Of a stretch of DNA of 64,000 nt, positions 37,638-48,618 are shown one piece after another (the stretch's first letter is position 1; the number at the start of each line of letters is the position of its first letter). This DNA comes from Turbatrix aceti (Eukaryota > Nematoda > Chromadorea > Rhabditida > Panagrolaimidae). The DNA is taken from the NCBI GenBank assembly GCA_963969345.1, contig OZ017767.1, positions 9,241,547-9,305,546 of the forward strand, written 5' to 3'. Made by a program: the position numbers and the translations under genes. Below the pieces are notes generated by a model, which did no database searches, had not been told where the DNA came from, and saw only the letters and a program-made list of their open reading frames with translations.

Positions 37638-38717
37638 ATGCTGGTGATTCAAATCGTAGAAATTTTATTCGTTTGTATTACGATACCTATTTATATTTTA
37701 GTATTAATCGCCATCGGCAAATCATGGTACACTGGAAACAGTGCTTTAAATTTACCGACTTTTAAATGTTGTTTTATTTTGGGGTGCATCGATGTTGGTA
37801 AGTTATTTTGATAAAAAGTATTTACTTTACTTTAAATATAAAAGTATTATACAAAATACATATTATATCTTATATACATATATATGCGTATTTTCAGTAA
37901 TGCTTTTCAACAACAACTTCTTCAGTGTTATACCAAAAGGATGCGCATTCAGAGAATTTTACATAAATCTTGGCGATGTTCCGTTGCATTTCTACTTTGC
38001 ATTTACCTGGTTCGGTGCTCTTTCTCAGTGTATCAGTGTCCTAGTGGTAGCGTTCAATCGTTTTTGCACTTTTGTATTTGGCGGACGACTTTTAATTGTG
38101 AGTTTATTGGGTCAAATCTTTCAATTACAGTATTTTTTCAGTTGTGGCGAAAACCATACATCTACGCATTTTATGCTGTTCAACTTCTACCTGGCATGTA
38201 CATCGGTGGCAAGACAATATTCTGGTCTATGGAATGGGAGTATGGTACCGAGCGTTCTGGATGCATGGTGGTAGCTCAGATTACCTATAAACCCGGCATA
38301 ACTGCGTACTGGCTGACTGCAACAATTGTACTTCTGCTCACTTCTTTTCTCGCAATTAGCATGTATGCAACAATTTTCATCAAACTCAAATACGCTGAAG
38401 GTAATTATCATTCCCGTGAGTACAGATTACTAATTGTATCCTCATGCATATGTGGTATGCAAATTATTTATGCGATCTACATTGGATTGTACGCAAAGTA
38501 TAAATTTGATAGAAACTATGTTTGGTACAATATTATCAGTGATCTTTATACGGCAATAAATCCATATTTACTTTTAAGCTGCTCAAAGCTTCTTCGTCAA
38601 AAGACACTGGAAGTTATTCGTATTGGTTGTACAAATAAGATCAGAGTATTTGTAGTAACAAATAATTCTGGTTCTCAGATTAAATCGGTGGTGCATAATA
38701 AATCTGTTGGCATTTGA
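37638..38717 (+). CDS. Seven-transmembrane chemoreceptor 4 (SRV-like)
   Basis: Exons 37638..37797, 37898..38097 and 38142..38717; 311 residues. It links the two subgroups: the exon 1-2 region matches the array generally, while GMYIGGKTIFW after TM4 and LLSCSKLLRQKTLE after TM7 are shared with receptors 6 and 7. TM3 ends AFNRFCTF. An extra upstream AG (38130) could give an alternative acceptor, but only 38142 keeps the conserved LWRKPYIY reading. Intron 1 is the longest first intron in the array (100 bp). Confidence 0.88.
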
Positions 38718-39573
38718 ATAAAATTAGGATTATCTTGGATCAAACATACACAAACAAATATAAAGTAAAATGTTGACGTCAATATAATACATAAATCTTA
38801 TGAGCTGTATGAACTTTAAAATTTCCTTGGCGGTGTCAATAATAAATTACCGTAATATATTTTATTTAGTTAGTTTCTTATAACACGTAAATCTTATATA
38901 AAAAAACTTGTTTGTTGCACGTGTTACCACCATGAGTGTGGTATACTTTGTAGGTTGTTTCCAGTGGTTCGTAAACAACAACAAGAGGCATACATATAAA
39001 CATGTAATATTTGTAGCCTTTACAAAATTAACTGTATTGGGTATATTTACTCTGTTAGACGTCAACAATGGTTGGTGAGACATGGTTGACATCCGTTATT
39101 ATAAATTGTGTTTTAATTTTTTTTCAATTTTGTATAGTTTTTATAAATCCTTATCGTCGACGGACAACGTTTTTCTGGTGATTCAAAAACCCCAAACATT
39201 TACCAATTTTTTAACTCAAGCGAAAGTTCGGGTAAACTTTTTGTCAGAATTACATAAAAATAAAAAATGAACACGCGGCTGATGTATTGCGTGAACCATG
39301 CCTCACGTACGCATCCACGAAGAAGAGGACATTCCGATAATTGGCATACAATCTGCGTAGAAAAAATAAACAAAAAGCACAGTAACACGGAAATTTACTG
39401 CACGCGATCCACAAAAAGAATGTTGCGAATGGTCTCCAGCGACAAAAGATTTTTGTACCTTTCTTACGACATAAAGGCATTGTTACCTGCTCATATGTAT
39501 TTTCTTATTACTATATTCTTTTTATGCTTTGTCCATATTGCGTTCTCCGGTAGTGAATATTAAGATTTCCATT
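38718..39573. other. Intergenic with a duplicated receptor upstream block (38772-38985)
   Basis: The stretch from GTTGACGTCAATAT (38772) to about 38985 aligns with 40747-40971, the DNA between receptor 5 and the ATG of receptor 6. At the right end, where receptor 6 begins, this copy continues into unrelated DNA, and receptor 5 starts only 590 bp later. It looks like the orphaned upstream region of a lost receptor gene. Confidence 0.55.
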
Positions 39574-40664
39574 ATGCCAATATTACCAATTCAAATCATT
39601 GAATTGGCATTTGTAGCAATAACGTTGCCGATCTACATTTCAGTTCTAATAGCTATTGGTCAAGCATGGCGTCACAAAATTGTACCTATAAATTCTGCGG
39701 TTTTCAAATGTTGCTTTATAGTTGGTATTGTAGATGTTGGTAAGAGAATTTTTGTATTTTCCTAAAAAATTATCAAAACGTAACTGTGTATTTAGTAATG
39801 CTTCTGAACAACAACTTATTCAACGTTCTCCCAAAAGCTTGTCTTTTTGGCACTTTCTACCAAAGTTTAAATGATAAATTTCTCCAAATTTATTTTTACA
39901 TCGCCTGGGGCGGTCCATTTGCCCAGTGTATGACCGTACTAATCATTGCATTCAATCGTTTTTCGACTTTTGTTTGTTCTCGTGTTTTACTCAAGGTAAC
40001 AGTTTTTGTATTGGTTACATACATACATATTGTATGATTTCTGTTGTAGCTCTGGGAACCACCGTATATTTACATTTTCTACTTATTGATTATCGTACCT
40101 GCTTTGTTTATCAGTTCAATATTACTTTTCACTCCCGTGGTATGGACAACGGAAGACAACTGCCGTCTTGTGGGGCATATAAAAAACCCAAACGGTCTTG
40201 ACATTTTCTGGATCATTGGTTCAGTCGTTTTGGGTTGTACGTCTATCGCTTCGATTATTATGTACATTATAACGTTTATGTCTCTCAAAAATAAGCAACA
40301 CAATACTCGGGAGTATCGTCTGTTGGTTGTCTGTGTTTTGATTTGTGGAATGCAGACAATCTTTGCGCTCTACGCCGGTTGTATGAAAGTGTTCTCCAGT
40401 TTTATGTCTCATGTGGATCCTTATTACACATCTTATAATCTGATCAATGATATTTATTCTGGTATTAATCCATATCTGCTTTTGGCATTTTCGGCATCAC
40501 TTCGAAAACAGACTCTCAAAATATGGGGACTTGAAAAAATAACAAATTCTGCTACTTCGATTGGCACAGTGCAGCAACACACACGCAAAGCATCGGATAT
40601 AGGGTCTCAGATATCTTTCCAGAATCAGACGAGACATAAACGGAACAGTTTTATGACGTTTTAA
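39574..40664 (+). CDS. Seven-transmembrane chemoreceptor 5 (SRV-like)
   Basis: Exons 39574..39739, 39796..39995 and 40050..40664; 326 residues, exon lengths identical to receptor 3. TM3 ends AFNRFSTF and TM7 reads YNLINDIYSGINPYLLLAFS. The tail is Thr/Ser/Lys-rich and ends KRNSFMTF, close to the KRSFMTF end of receptor 3. Conservation of the extreme C-terminus between the pair, despite a diverged tail, suggests a functional end signal such as ciliary sorting; that is inference. Confidence 0.9.
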
Positions 40665-40971
40665 AAAATTGATTGAATAAACAGGATCAATCTTTAGAAA
40701 CAAATCTGTTGTCATTTGAATAAAACGTAATTATAAAGAATAAGAAGTTGACGTCAGTATCAATCTTGTATCGTATGAACTCCAAAATTTCTTTAGACGA
40801 CGGCAGTAATAAAAACCTGTAATATTATAAGTTTTATTAAGTTAGGTTCATATAACCCATAAATCGACACTGACACTGGGCACCTTGTTGGTGACATGTC
40901 TCACGACTAACAACCATAAGCTACATAAATATACTCCGTATGGTTGTTCTCAGTGATTTGTAAATAATAAC
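40665..40971. other. Short intergenic region before receptor 6
   Basis: 307 bp with no gene. Matches 38718-38985 over most of its length and should carry the receptor 5 3' end (AATAAA near 40675) and the receptor 6 promoter. Confidence 0.5.
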
Positions 40972-42024
40972 ATGCTTGTCATCCAAATAATCGAAGTATC
41001 ATTTGTAGCCGTTACCATAATAATTTATACCACAGTGCTGGTGGTCATTGGAAAAGCTTGGATTTTCAATGATTCGTCTCTGAATTTCCCAACTTTCAAA
41101 TGTTGTTTTATCATGGGTTCAATCGATGTTGGTAAGTTTATGGATTTTAATTTTATGAAAAATATAATTGAACTATTTTCAGTTTTGTTGTTCAACAACA
41201 CTGTTTTCAATGTTTTACCAAAAGGATGCGTGTTCAGCGGATTTTACAGAGAGTTAGGAGTTGTGCCATTGCATTACTACTTTTTTTTCGCATGGTTTGG
41301 AGGACTTTGCCAATGCATTGGCGTCGCAGTTATAGCTTTCAATCGTTTTTGTACGTTTATCTGGCGAAATAAACTCATTAAAGTAAGTTTTTCTGACGCA
41401 ATTTTTTGTTTTTGAATTTCTTTAATTTAATTTTTTTAGCTATGGCGCCCTCCATTTATCTATATTTTCTACTGCCTCCAGATTATCCCCGGCATGTACA
41501 TCGGGGGTAAAACAATTTTCTGGCCGGTAAAATGGCAAATAAGTGGATGCAAAGTCGTTGGCCAGATCACTTATACCGCCGGTACAGATGCATACTGGCT
41601 CACTGCATCTATCGTACTTATGTCAACTTCTGCCATTTCAATTATTATGTATCTGACTATTTTTGTAAAACTTCGAAATTCAAATCATAGCGTTAATGCT
41701 CATTTAAATTCCCATGAGTATCGATTGCTCGTTATTTGTTCCTGCATCTGTGGCATTCAGACGCTCTATGGCATTTATTGTGCGATACCCAATTCAATGC
41801 TTCCATTTGATCCTGATTACATTGGATACAATATTGTAAGCGATGCGTACGCAGGACTCAATCCATATCTCTTGTTAGGATGTTCAAAGAAACTGCGTCG
41901 CAAGACACTTGAATTGTGGGGTTTTATCAAGCCGATTCAAATATTTATTATTGAAGCATCGGGTTCAAGGAATTCAAGGATTCCGGCTAAGACTGCGAGA
42001 TCTGTGATTATTAGCACTTTGTAG
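40972..42024 (+). CDS. Seven-transmembrane chemoreceptor 6 (SRV-like)
   Basis: Exons 40972..41131, 41183..41382 and 41440..42024; 314 residues. Closest to receptor 7: both start MLVIQIIEV, share IMYxTIFVK after TM5 and read YNIVSDAYAGLNPYLLLGCS in TM7. The last loops contain HLNSHEYRLLVICSC and a GIQT motif. Two Cys in the loop before TM3 and in the TM4-5 loop (GCKVVGQITY) could form the extracellular disulfide common in rhodopsin-like receptors. Confidence 0.9.
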
Positions 42025-42521
42025 ATAATAGTCGCAAAAATTATATTTTTGACGTTTTTAAATTTTTTTGTAATACTTTTTTGTAATGTCAGTTTTCAAA
42101 ATAAAAATGTTTGTGTAGCTTGTATTTCGTTTCATTTATAGCTCTATCTCGTACATATACCATATCACAACATTACAATAGATAGAGAATGATAGGCGTA
42201 GCGTGCCAACCAGTGATTTTAAATGTAAAACTTTTGATTAAATAAATTTTAAAAATTAAACTTAAAGAACAAATTTATTATTGTCTTTACCATAAAACAA
42301 CTTAGTTTTAATTTTTTTACGTAAGCAAGAAGAAAACTCGGTCACAGTCACAATGCCATTATTAGATTACCATTTCATAACACATAATATCAGGTGTTAT
42401 GTAAATACATACATATACATACATACATACATACATACATATACATACATACATACATACAAGTTACCTGGCCTTTACCGCTCTTTGATATTCGTACACA
42501 TTTCTCAATGTCTTGTATACC
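42025..42521. repeat. Intergenic, including an (ACAT)n microsatellite at about 42405-42460
   Basis: No gene seen. The ACAT tract is interrupted by single ACATAT steps and lies about 60 bp upstream of the receptor 7 ATG, where length change could affect promoter spacing. Confidence 0.7.
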
Positions 42522-43564
42522 ATGCTTGTCATACAAATAATTGAAGTAGTATTTGTGGTCATCACAATAATAATTTATACAGCAGTGTTGGTGGCCATTG
42601 CAAAAGCTTGGATTTACAATGATTATGCCCTCAATCTACCAACTTTCAGATGTTGTTTTATCATGGGCGTCGTTGATGTGGGTGAGTGTCGATCAACTAC
42701 AATTTTTTTTAAGTTGTTGATTATTTTTAGTTTTACTGTTCAATAACACGGTTTTCAACGTCTTTCCAAAAGGATGCGTGTTCAGCGATTTTTACAAAAA
42801 TTTAGGAACTCTGTTACTGCATTATTTTTTCGCTTTTGCATGGTTTGGTGGACTTTGCCAGTGCATAGGCGTCGCAGTCATAGCTTTCAATCGTTTTTGT
42901 ACTTTTATTTATAGCGATAAGCTTTTAAAGGCAAGTTAATTAATTTTTAGCTATTTTTTTTCATTTTTTTTTCAATTTTTTGTATGATTATTTTTAGCTT
43001 TGGCGCGCACCTTTTATTTATATTTTTTATTGTCTCCAGATTCTTCCTGGAATGTACATAGGCGGCAAAATTTTATTTTGTCCGGTCAAATGGCAACCAA
43101 AAGGCTGCAAAATTGTAGCACAGATCACATACACGAATGGCACAGAAGATTATTGGATCATAGCTTCAATGGTTTTGACTTCGACTTCGTTTATCGCGAT
43201 TATCATGTACATAACTATTTTTGTCAAAATTAGAAGTGCTCATCATGCTGGCGCTAATTCGCACCTGAATGCTCACGAATATCGATTGCTGGTTACCTGT
43301 TTTTGCATTTGTGGCATTCAGACGATCTATGGTATCTACTGCGCACTGGATTTGTCCGGACCCGATCCTGATTACATTGGATACAATATCGTCAGTGACG
43401 CCTACGCAGGTCTTAATCCGTATCTCTTGTTAGGATGCTCCAAACAACTTCGACGCAAAACACTTGATTTGTGGCGTTTCAGCAAACCTGTTAGGTTGCC
43501 TGTCGTTGACGCTTCCGGGGTAAAGACCCAAACTCCGCGATCCATGATTATTAGTACTATGTAG
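42522..43564 (+). CDS. Seven-transmembrane chemoreceptor 7 (SRV-like), with a GC-AG intron
   Basis: Exons 42522..42681, 42731..42930 and 42998..43564; 308 residues, last of the array. The second intron begins AAG|GCAAGTT and not GT; the position is fixed by the 200-bp exon length shared by all paralogues and by the in-frame LWRAPFIYIFYC continuation. It is therefore probably a true GC-AG intron. TM3 ends AFNRFCTF and TM7 matches receptor 6. The tail is short and ends in MIISTM, like RSVIISTL in receptor 6. Confidence 0.87.
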
Positions 43565-44540
43565 GTTGTATATTTATCTGCCTTAAACGTCACTGTCCAT
43601 TTCTTTAAATAAAATTGTAACTTAATTTAGCATTTTCTACGCTTTACACCTGATAAAACTTACTTCCGTAATTTTATTTTTTTTATTTAAAATGAGAAGT
43701 CGAAGGCGTGATAAATAATAATAAAAAATTATAAAACATATTTGATTATGTTTCATGAGAGCTCGAGCTTATTGAGCTTTTTATTATACAAAAAGGTAAA
43801 AAGTTTCAATTTTTGTGACCATTATGCTCTTTGGGAAAGTCCCAAGCTGCATCCCTTGTTTTGCAGGAATGGAATTTTACCTGTTTCTGCAAAGTCAGCT
43901 GATAATTTTACTACAAGGCCCCGCGAAGGCGAGGGAAGAATAGATAAGAGAAATATTCAGACAGACGCTATACTACACACATGTGCGTTTTGCGGGCGAT
44001 GTCCTTGTCCTGCTAGCCTTCCAGACACTCCCGGTCTGGGTCAGATTGCTGTCCCGCTAGGTGGTATCTTTTTGCTGCATGTCAGTCATGATAGCGAAAG
44101 CTAATGAATGACGAAGGACTTGAGCGATAAAAAGTTTTTTATAAGCTACATATTTTTTGTTGGCTACGGTAATGAAAAAAAGGAAAACAAATGCGAATTT
44201 TGTGGAGAAGCTGTGGCGACGGGCGCCGCGGCGACAAAAAAAGTTTTTGCAATAAAATTATTTTCTGTGCAATTTTTTTTTCGGTAACCTAAATAAAATT
44301 CTCGACAGTATACAAAAAATCCATTTATACCTAAAAATACACCAACAAGGCATTACACATCTCGAACACCGAGAATGTCAACAAGTTATGAATATAATAT
44401 CTTTAGTATCAGTATTTTATGCATGTTTAACCATAGGTTGTGTGTTACCCGCTTTCTGTTGTGGTGTATATAAATTTTAGTAGTACAACCCAGGATGGCG
44501 GATGAATGGATAACGGATGAATTAGTCAGTCGACCGATTA
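43565..44540. other. Intergenic after the receptor array, with a GC-rich repeat copy at 44204-44233
   Basis: No supported gene. One 120-codon frame (43742-44104) lacks family likeness or splice support. GAAGCTGTGGCGACGGGCGC followed by CGCGGCG (44204-44233) is the second copy of the motif inside receptor 1 intron 2. Confidence 0.45.
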
Positions 44541-44909
44541 TCAGTGAAGCGGATGCAAATGGCTGTCCATCGAACGGAGACGTGCAAAATTGACATAAAA
44601 AAGATCGTTTCCAAAGTGTTGTCCGCTATTGCAGTGATCGTCATTTGAACAACAACAGACAACGTGCCATTTTCCATCGCTGAGCTCACGTATGCATTCG
44701 TTGTCGAGTTGCATCATTTCGCATATCCTCGAATAATCACAGCTATAAACGGTTGATCCCGGAGAGGATGTGTTGAGGCACTGCTTTTCTTCACAGTCTA
44801 CCGAAGGTCCAGAAACAGCGTCGACACCTGTTCGGCAGAGGGCAGCGTAGGCGATGGAAAAAGTGGCGATGAAGGCCAGGAGCAAGATGAGACTACTGGA
44901 AGATTTCAT
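44541..44909 (-). CDS. Secreted small Cys-rich protein, three-finger/ET-module like
   Basis: 122 residues from the ATG at 44909. Residues 1-23 form a clear signal peptide (SSSLILLLAFIATFSIAYA). The mature part has ten cysteines and closes with CCCSNDDHCN, the C-terminal signature of Ly6/three-finger and nematode ET-module folds. One N-glycosylation site (NTS) is present. No membrane span or GPI-type hydrophobic tail is seen, so it is probably secreted. The frame extends upstream to a second ATG at 44957, but that would bury the signal peptide. Exact family is uncertain; spacing of the first six cysteines was not checked against a profile. Confidence 0.75.
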   Translation of the reverse strand: MKSSSSLILLLAFIATFSIAYAALCRTGVDAVSGPSVDCEEKQCLNTSSPGSTVYSCDYSRICEMMQLDNECIRELSDGKWHVVCCCSNDDHCNSGQHFGNDLFYVNFARLRSMDSHLHPLH

Positions 44910-47091
44910 GATAGGGTTGCAAAGTTGATTGTCTGAAAAAAAATAGTCAACATTCATCTGAGAAATTCATGAACACAATGCACGAAAAAACCGACAAACG
45001 AACTACATTTTATTCAACCAAAAGACGAATTTGGTTCAAGAAACCACTTTTTTTAGACAGAAAGGTCAGCATCCAAAAACCATTTTTTTAGACTTTACCA
45101 AAGTTTTATTACATTTTTTATGACTTGGATCTTTAACCAGAAGTCGTAAAATGGTTACCAAACCGGCTGCTTTGTCATAAAAATTGTCTTCTGATTGTCA
45201 GTTGGAAAATAACCAAGTCTTTTTATACTATTATTTCTCCTTGCATCTTCTGCCAAAACATTCTGCGTCGGGGGTTAATTTATCAATCTTTTTTTCTACC
45301 AACCCTGTTTCTTGTTACTATTTTTGGAAGTGCTATAAGGAAGCAATCGGACCTTTAAAGACAGGGGCGCGTACATAACGGAAAAACGAATTAGTGTACA
45401 AAAATAAACTTCAACATGAGAGAGAGAGAGAAATCAAAAAGTTCAGGAAGCAAAACGAATTAATGTACCGAAAATGTTTCCAAAAACACGTGAAAACTAA
45501 TGAACTGAAAAGTGTTTATATATATTTTCTCGGACAATAACAACCTTTTTTAATCACCTTTTTTGGGGTGTTGATTTTATTGAAGGTAAAATTAGAAACT
45601 ACGAGTCATTATTTTTTCTTCCCGAAAGAAAGGTCATCTCTGATCACCTGGGTGAGTCAGGGAATGGACGCGTGTTTTTGGTCTTTTTTGAAGATCGTTT
45701 TCGTGTTTTTTTTTTTCGTCAAAACAACCCCTATCAAACCCTGATTAACACACAGTATTTATCTACGATCAAAATTTTGGTCCCCAAGACAGGTGGATTT
45801 GTGAAAAGGCTTATCATCAAGCTCCGCCCTGTTTTTTTGTCAGGTCATCAGTCATCCGACATTTTTGCAAACGTCACAAGAAGAAGAAAGAGCAATAAAA
45901 TGTGGGGGAAGCACGTTGTTTTTCCACACCTGATCGCAAAAAAAGCAAAATATATTTTTTTTAAAGTTGAGTAAACATTGATGTCAGTACATTGCAGAAA
46001 GCAGCGTGGTGGAGCTGCAACAAAAATGTCTTGAAGACTTGTTTTTAAATAATCTTGAAGATAGGGCCCAGGGGTTTTCTTCAGCACCAGGCTCCACCCC
46101 TTTTTTTTCCAGCTGGAGTACATTAAAAGATCAATGACGTAGGAGAAACAACGCGCTATCTGACAGCTTCCCTTTTCCCTGGACCTTTGTTTTTACTTTT
46201 CTACCGGAAACTTTGTCTCGCACTGACTTGCAGTCACGTTTTTTGCTGAATAGCAGCAAAAACATGTCCAACAGTTGTTCCTTGAAGAAAATGACGTTTG
46301 GTAATGATACCACATGGTCGGGGTCTGGAAGGTAGTTTTTTGTCGGCTTTACTAATGCAAAGTGAATACCTGAGTCACCTGTTCACCTGTGGGTTCAAAA
46401 AAAGTTGGTACAAAAAATGGCAACAATTAGGACAAAACATTTTTTTTGAAAAATTTGGAATTTGCAAGAACATGTTTTACACAAAAAACACACTAATAAA
46501 TATTGTAATATTTTTTTTGTGTTCAAAAACACATCACAAAATGTCCCGTAAATCATGGTTTCCATTTTGAGAAAATTGATGAGGCCATAAAAACTGTCAA
46601 ACATTTTTCAACACACATTAGCGTGTTGTCATCTGATCAAAAAACGATTTATGTACATACATCCATGTCCATGGAACACGCACCACGTACAAAATAGAAA
46701 AAAATTTATGTGAATGTTTTGTCATGTTCGATTTGTTAGTCACACTTCTTTTTTTTGTGTAAATCACGCGAGTGACACATTGCAAAATTTTTTTTATTCA
46801 ACGAAATGGTGTTGAATCACGTTGAATTGTGTGAACGATGGTGTTTATGATCAACCTGACGTGAGATTTCTGCGGTCAGACACAGACCACACCGGAAATA
46901 AGGCGGTGAATAATTTTATATTACTAACATGTCTAGAGACCGCGTTTTCGAGAAAATTCGGTGAATGGGTTGAACTTTTTTTTTGATTTCAATGGACTGA
47001 TTTTTTTATCAAAAAAAAAAGTTTAAAAAAATTAAAAAAATTATACGTACAAAAAATTTATTAAATCACAAATCATTAAAAAAAATATTTA
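44910..47091. other. Intergenic, about 2.2 kb
   Basis: Short frames on both strands (for example near 45670-45970) are mostly Phe/Lys from T/A runs and lack splice support. A GAGAGA run lies at about 45420. No gene or structured element is supported. Confidence 0.45.
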
Positions 47092-47759
47092 TTAGCTATC
47101 AAGTAACCCTTCATAATTGTAGTAAACATGTTCGATACTTCCCGTATTTAAATTCCAAAAAGTTGTATTAACCGTGTCGCCGAAGATGAAAGATACAACT
47201 GACAATTGAAAAGTTACATTACTGCTTTTCAATGGATCGCAATTTGTATTGACCGTTGTTTTTATTGAATGCGAAGAAGATTTTGAGGGTTTGGCCTTTC
47301 TTTTACTGCGCTTGGATGACTTTGTCTTATTTTTTGACGAACTTTTACTACCATCGATGATTTCGTAAACATCGGTCATATTTGACGTCAGATTACGTTC
47401 ACATTGAGAATATTTTACGTCTGCCAGCATGTAGATTTTGACAAGATCAAGGTTATCGCTTTTCAAAAATTCTGATACGTTCTTTGCGTCTTTGAGAAAT
47501 ACGAGATGGGTTGCCGTGTCTGAATAGGTGTTGTACAGAGACAGCATTCGGTAGACTAAATGCTAAATTTTTTTTATTAATTATTCAAAGCATAAATTAT
47601 TATTTAAATTTTAGAACTTACCAGGGCATCACTTGGCAGCATCGGAAGCGAAATCCAGGTACTTTCACTCTCTGAACTGGTATCATCTCCAAGCACACAA
47701 ATTGTTAGGCATATCAAAATAAAGTTACGAAATCTCAAAAGACTAAAATTCATGGCCAT
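47092..47759 (-). CDS. Secreted Ser/Lys-rich protein of unknown family
   Basis: Exons 47759..47622 and 47562..47092 on the minus strand, joined in frame by a 59-bp intron; 202 residues. The start (MAMNFSLLRF) leads into a hydrophobic signal peptide (ILICLTICVLG). The mature protein has only two visible cysteines, several N-glycosylation sites (NVS, NLT, NMT, NKT, NVT, NTT) and a central SSSKNKTKSSKRSKRKAK-type basic run that looks like a disordered hinge or processing region. It starts with a folded-looking HLVYRMLSLYNTYSDTATHL segment. I do not recognise the family. A second in-frame ATG follows two codons later. Confidence 0.65.
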
Positions 47760-48618
47760 GGTACAAAAATTACTCTGAACTGTAAATAAAATGTAAAGGA
47801 CAATGCAATAAATGTTTATAAAGTAGGTTGATACATACCGAGGGAGGGACAACTAATCGGCGTTAATAATACATATGCGTTATGGATTAGTCAATTTAAT
47901 TGAGGTTTAATTGGTCTGATTTTGGTCACTGGGCCAATTACGCAGGTGATTATCTAATTTCGTAAATATTAGAAGCTCACCAGGTCGGAAATTTCGGCAT
48001 GCGGACTCGGTTCGGCCCGGCTTTCAATAAAAAAATTTTTTCCTGAAGAAAAAATTTTTTGTATTATACGCAAAATGTTAAATTATATGAAAAAGATGTC
48101 TGCACGGTTCAAAAAAATTTTTAGCCAATCCTGAGTTTTCACAAAAGATCCTTATTTTTTAAGTATTTTTTTATCTTAAAAAACATTATTTGAAATTTTG
48201 TAATTACTGTCTTTTAATATTTTTTTTGTTTTTGGATATTACTACTTTTTTAATTTTGTTAATTTTTAAAAATATTTAGCTTTCACAAAAATTAAAATTT
48301 AAAAAAATTTTAATTAAAAAAATAATAATTTTTTTTGGAATTTAAATTTACAAAAATTAATTTTTTTAATATTTTAATTTTTTTTTAAATTTTTTTACAA
48401 TTTTTAGGACAACAAGTAAATGATTTATTTTTTAGGATTTTTATGGATTTTGATAAACGGGAAACCTATAATTTGCCTACTTTTTTGATTTGCAATGCAT
48501 GTTACGTGCGATATGTTGACTGTTCTCTGATAAATTTATTGGATCAGCTGCCAAGCTGTTCGTTTTTTATTGCCTCATTTATTCATTGTCTTAACACAAT
48601 CATCCCATTTATCTTACA
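47760..48618. other. Intergenic between two secreted-protein genes
   Basis: No gene seen. Mostly A/T homopolymer DNA. A short GC-rich remnant (GGACTCGGTTCGGCCCGGCT, about 48002-48021) has the flavour of the GC-rich mobile elements elsewhere in the window but no ends were found. Confidence 0.4.

Noticed and set aside
43742..44104. 120-codon plus-strand frame after the receptor array
   Set aside because: No family likeness, no signal peptide, no splice partners, and the Cys/Pro end looks like chance reading of a local GC patch.
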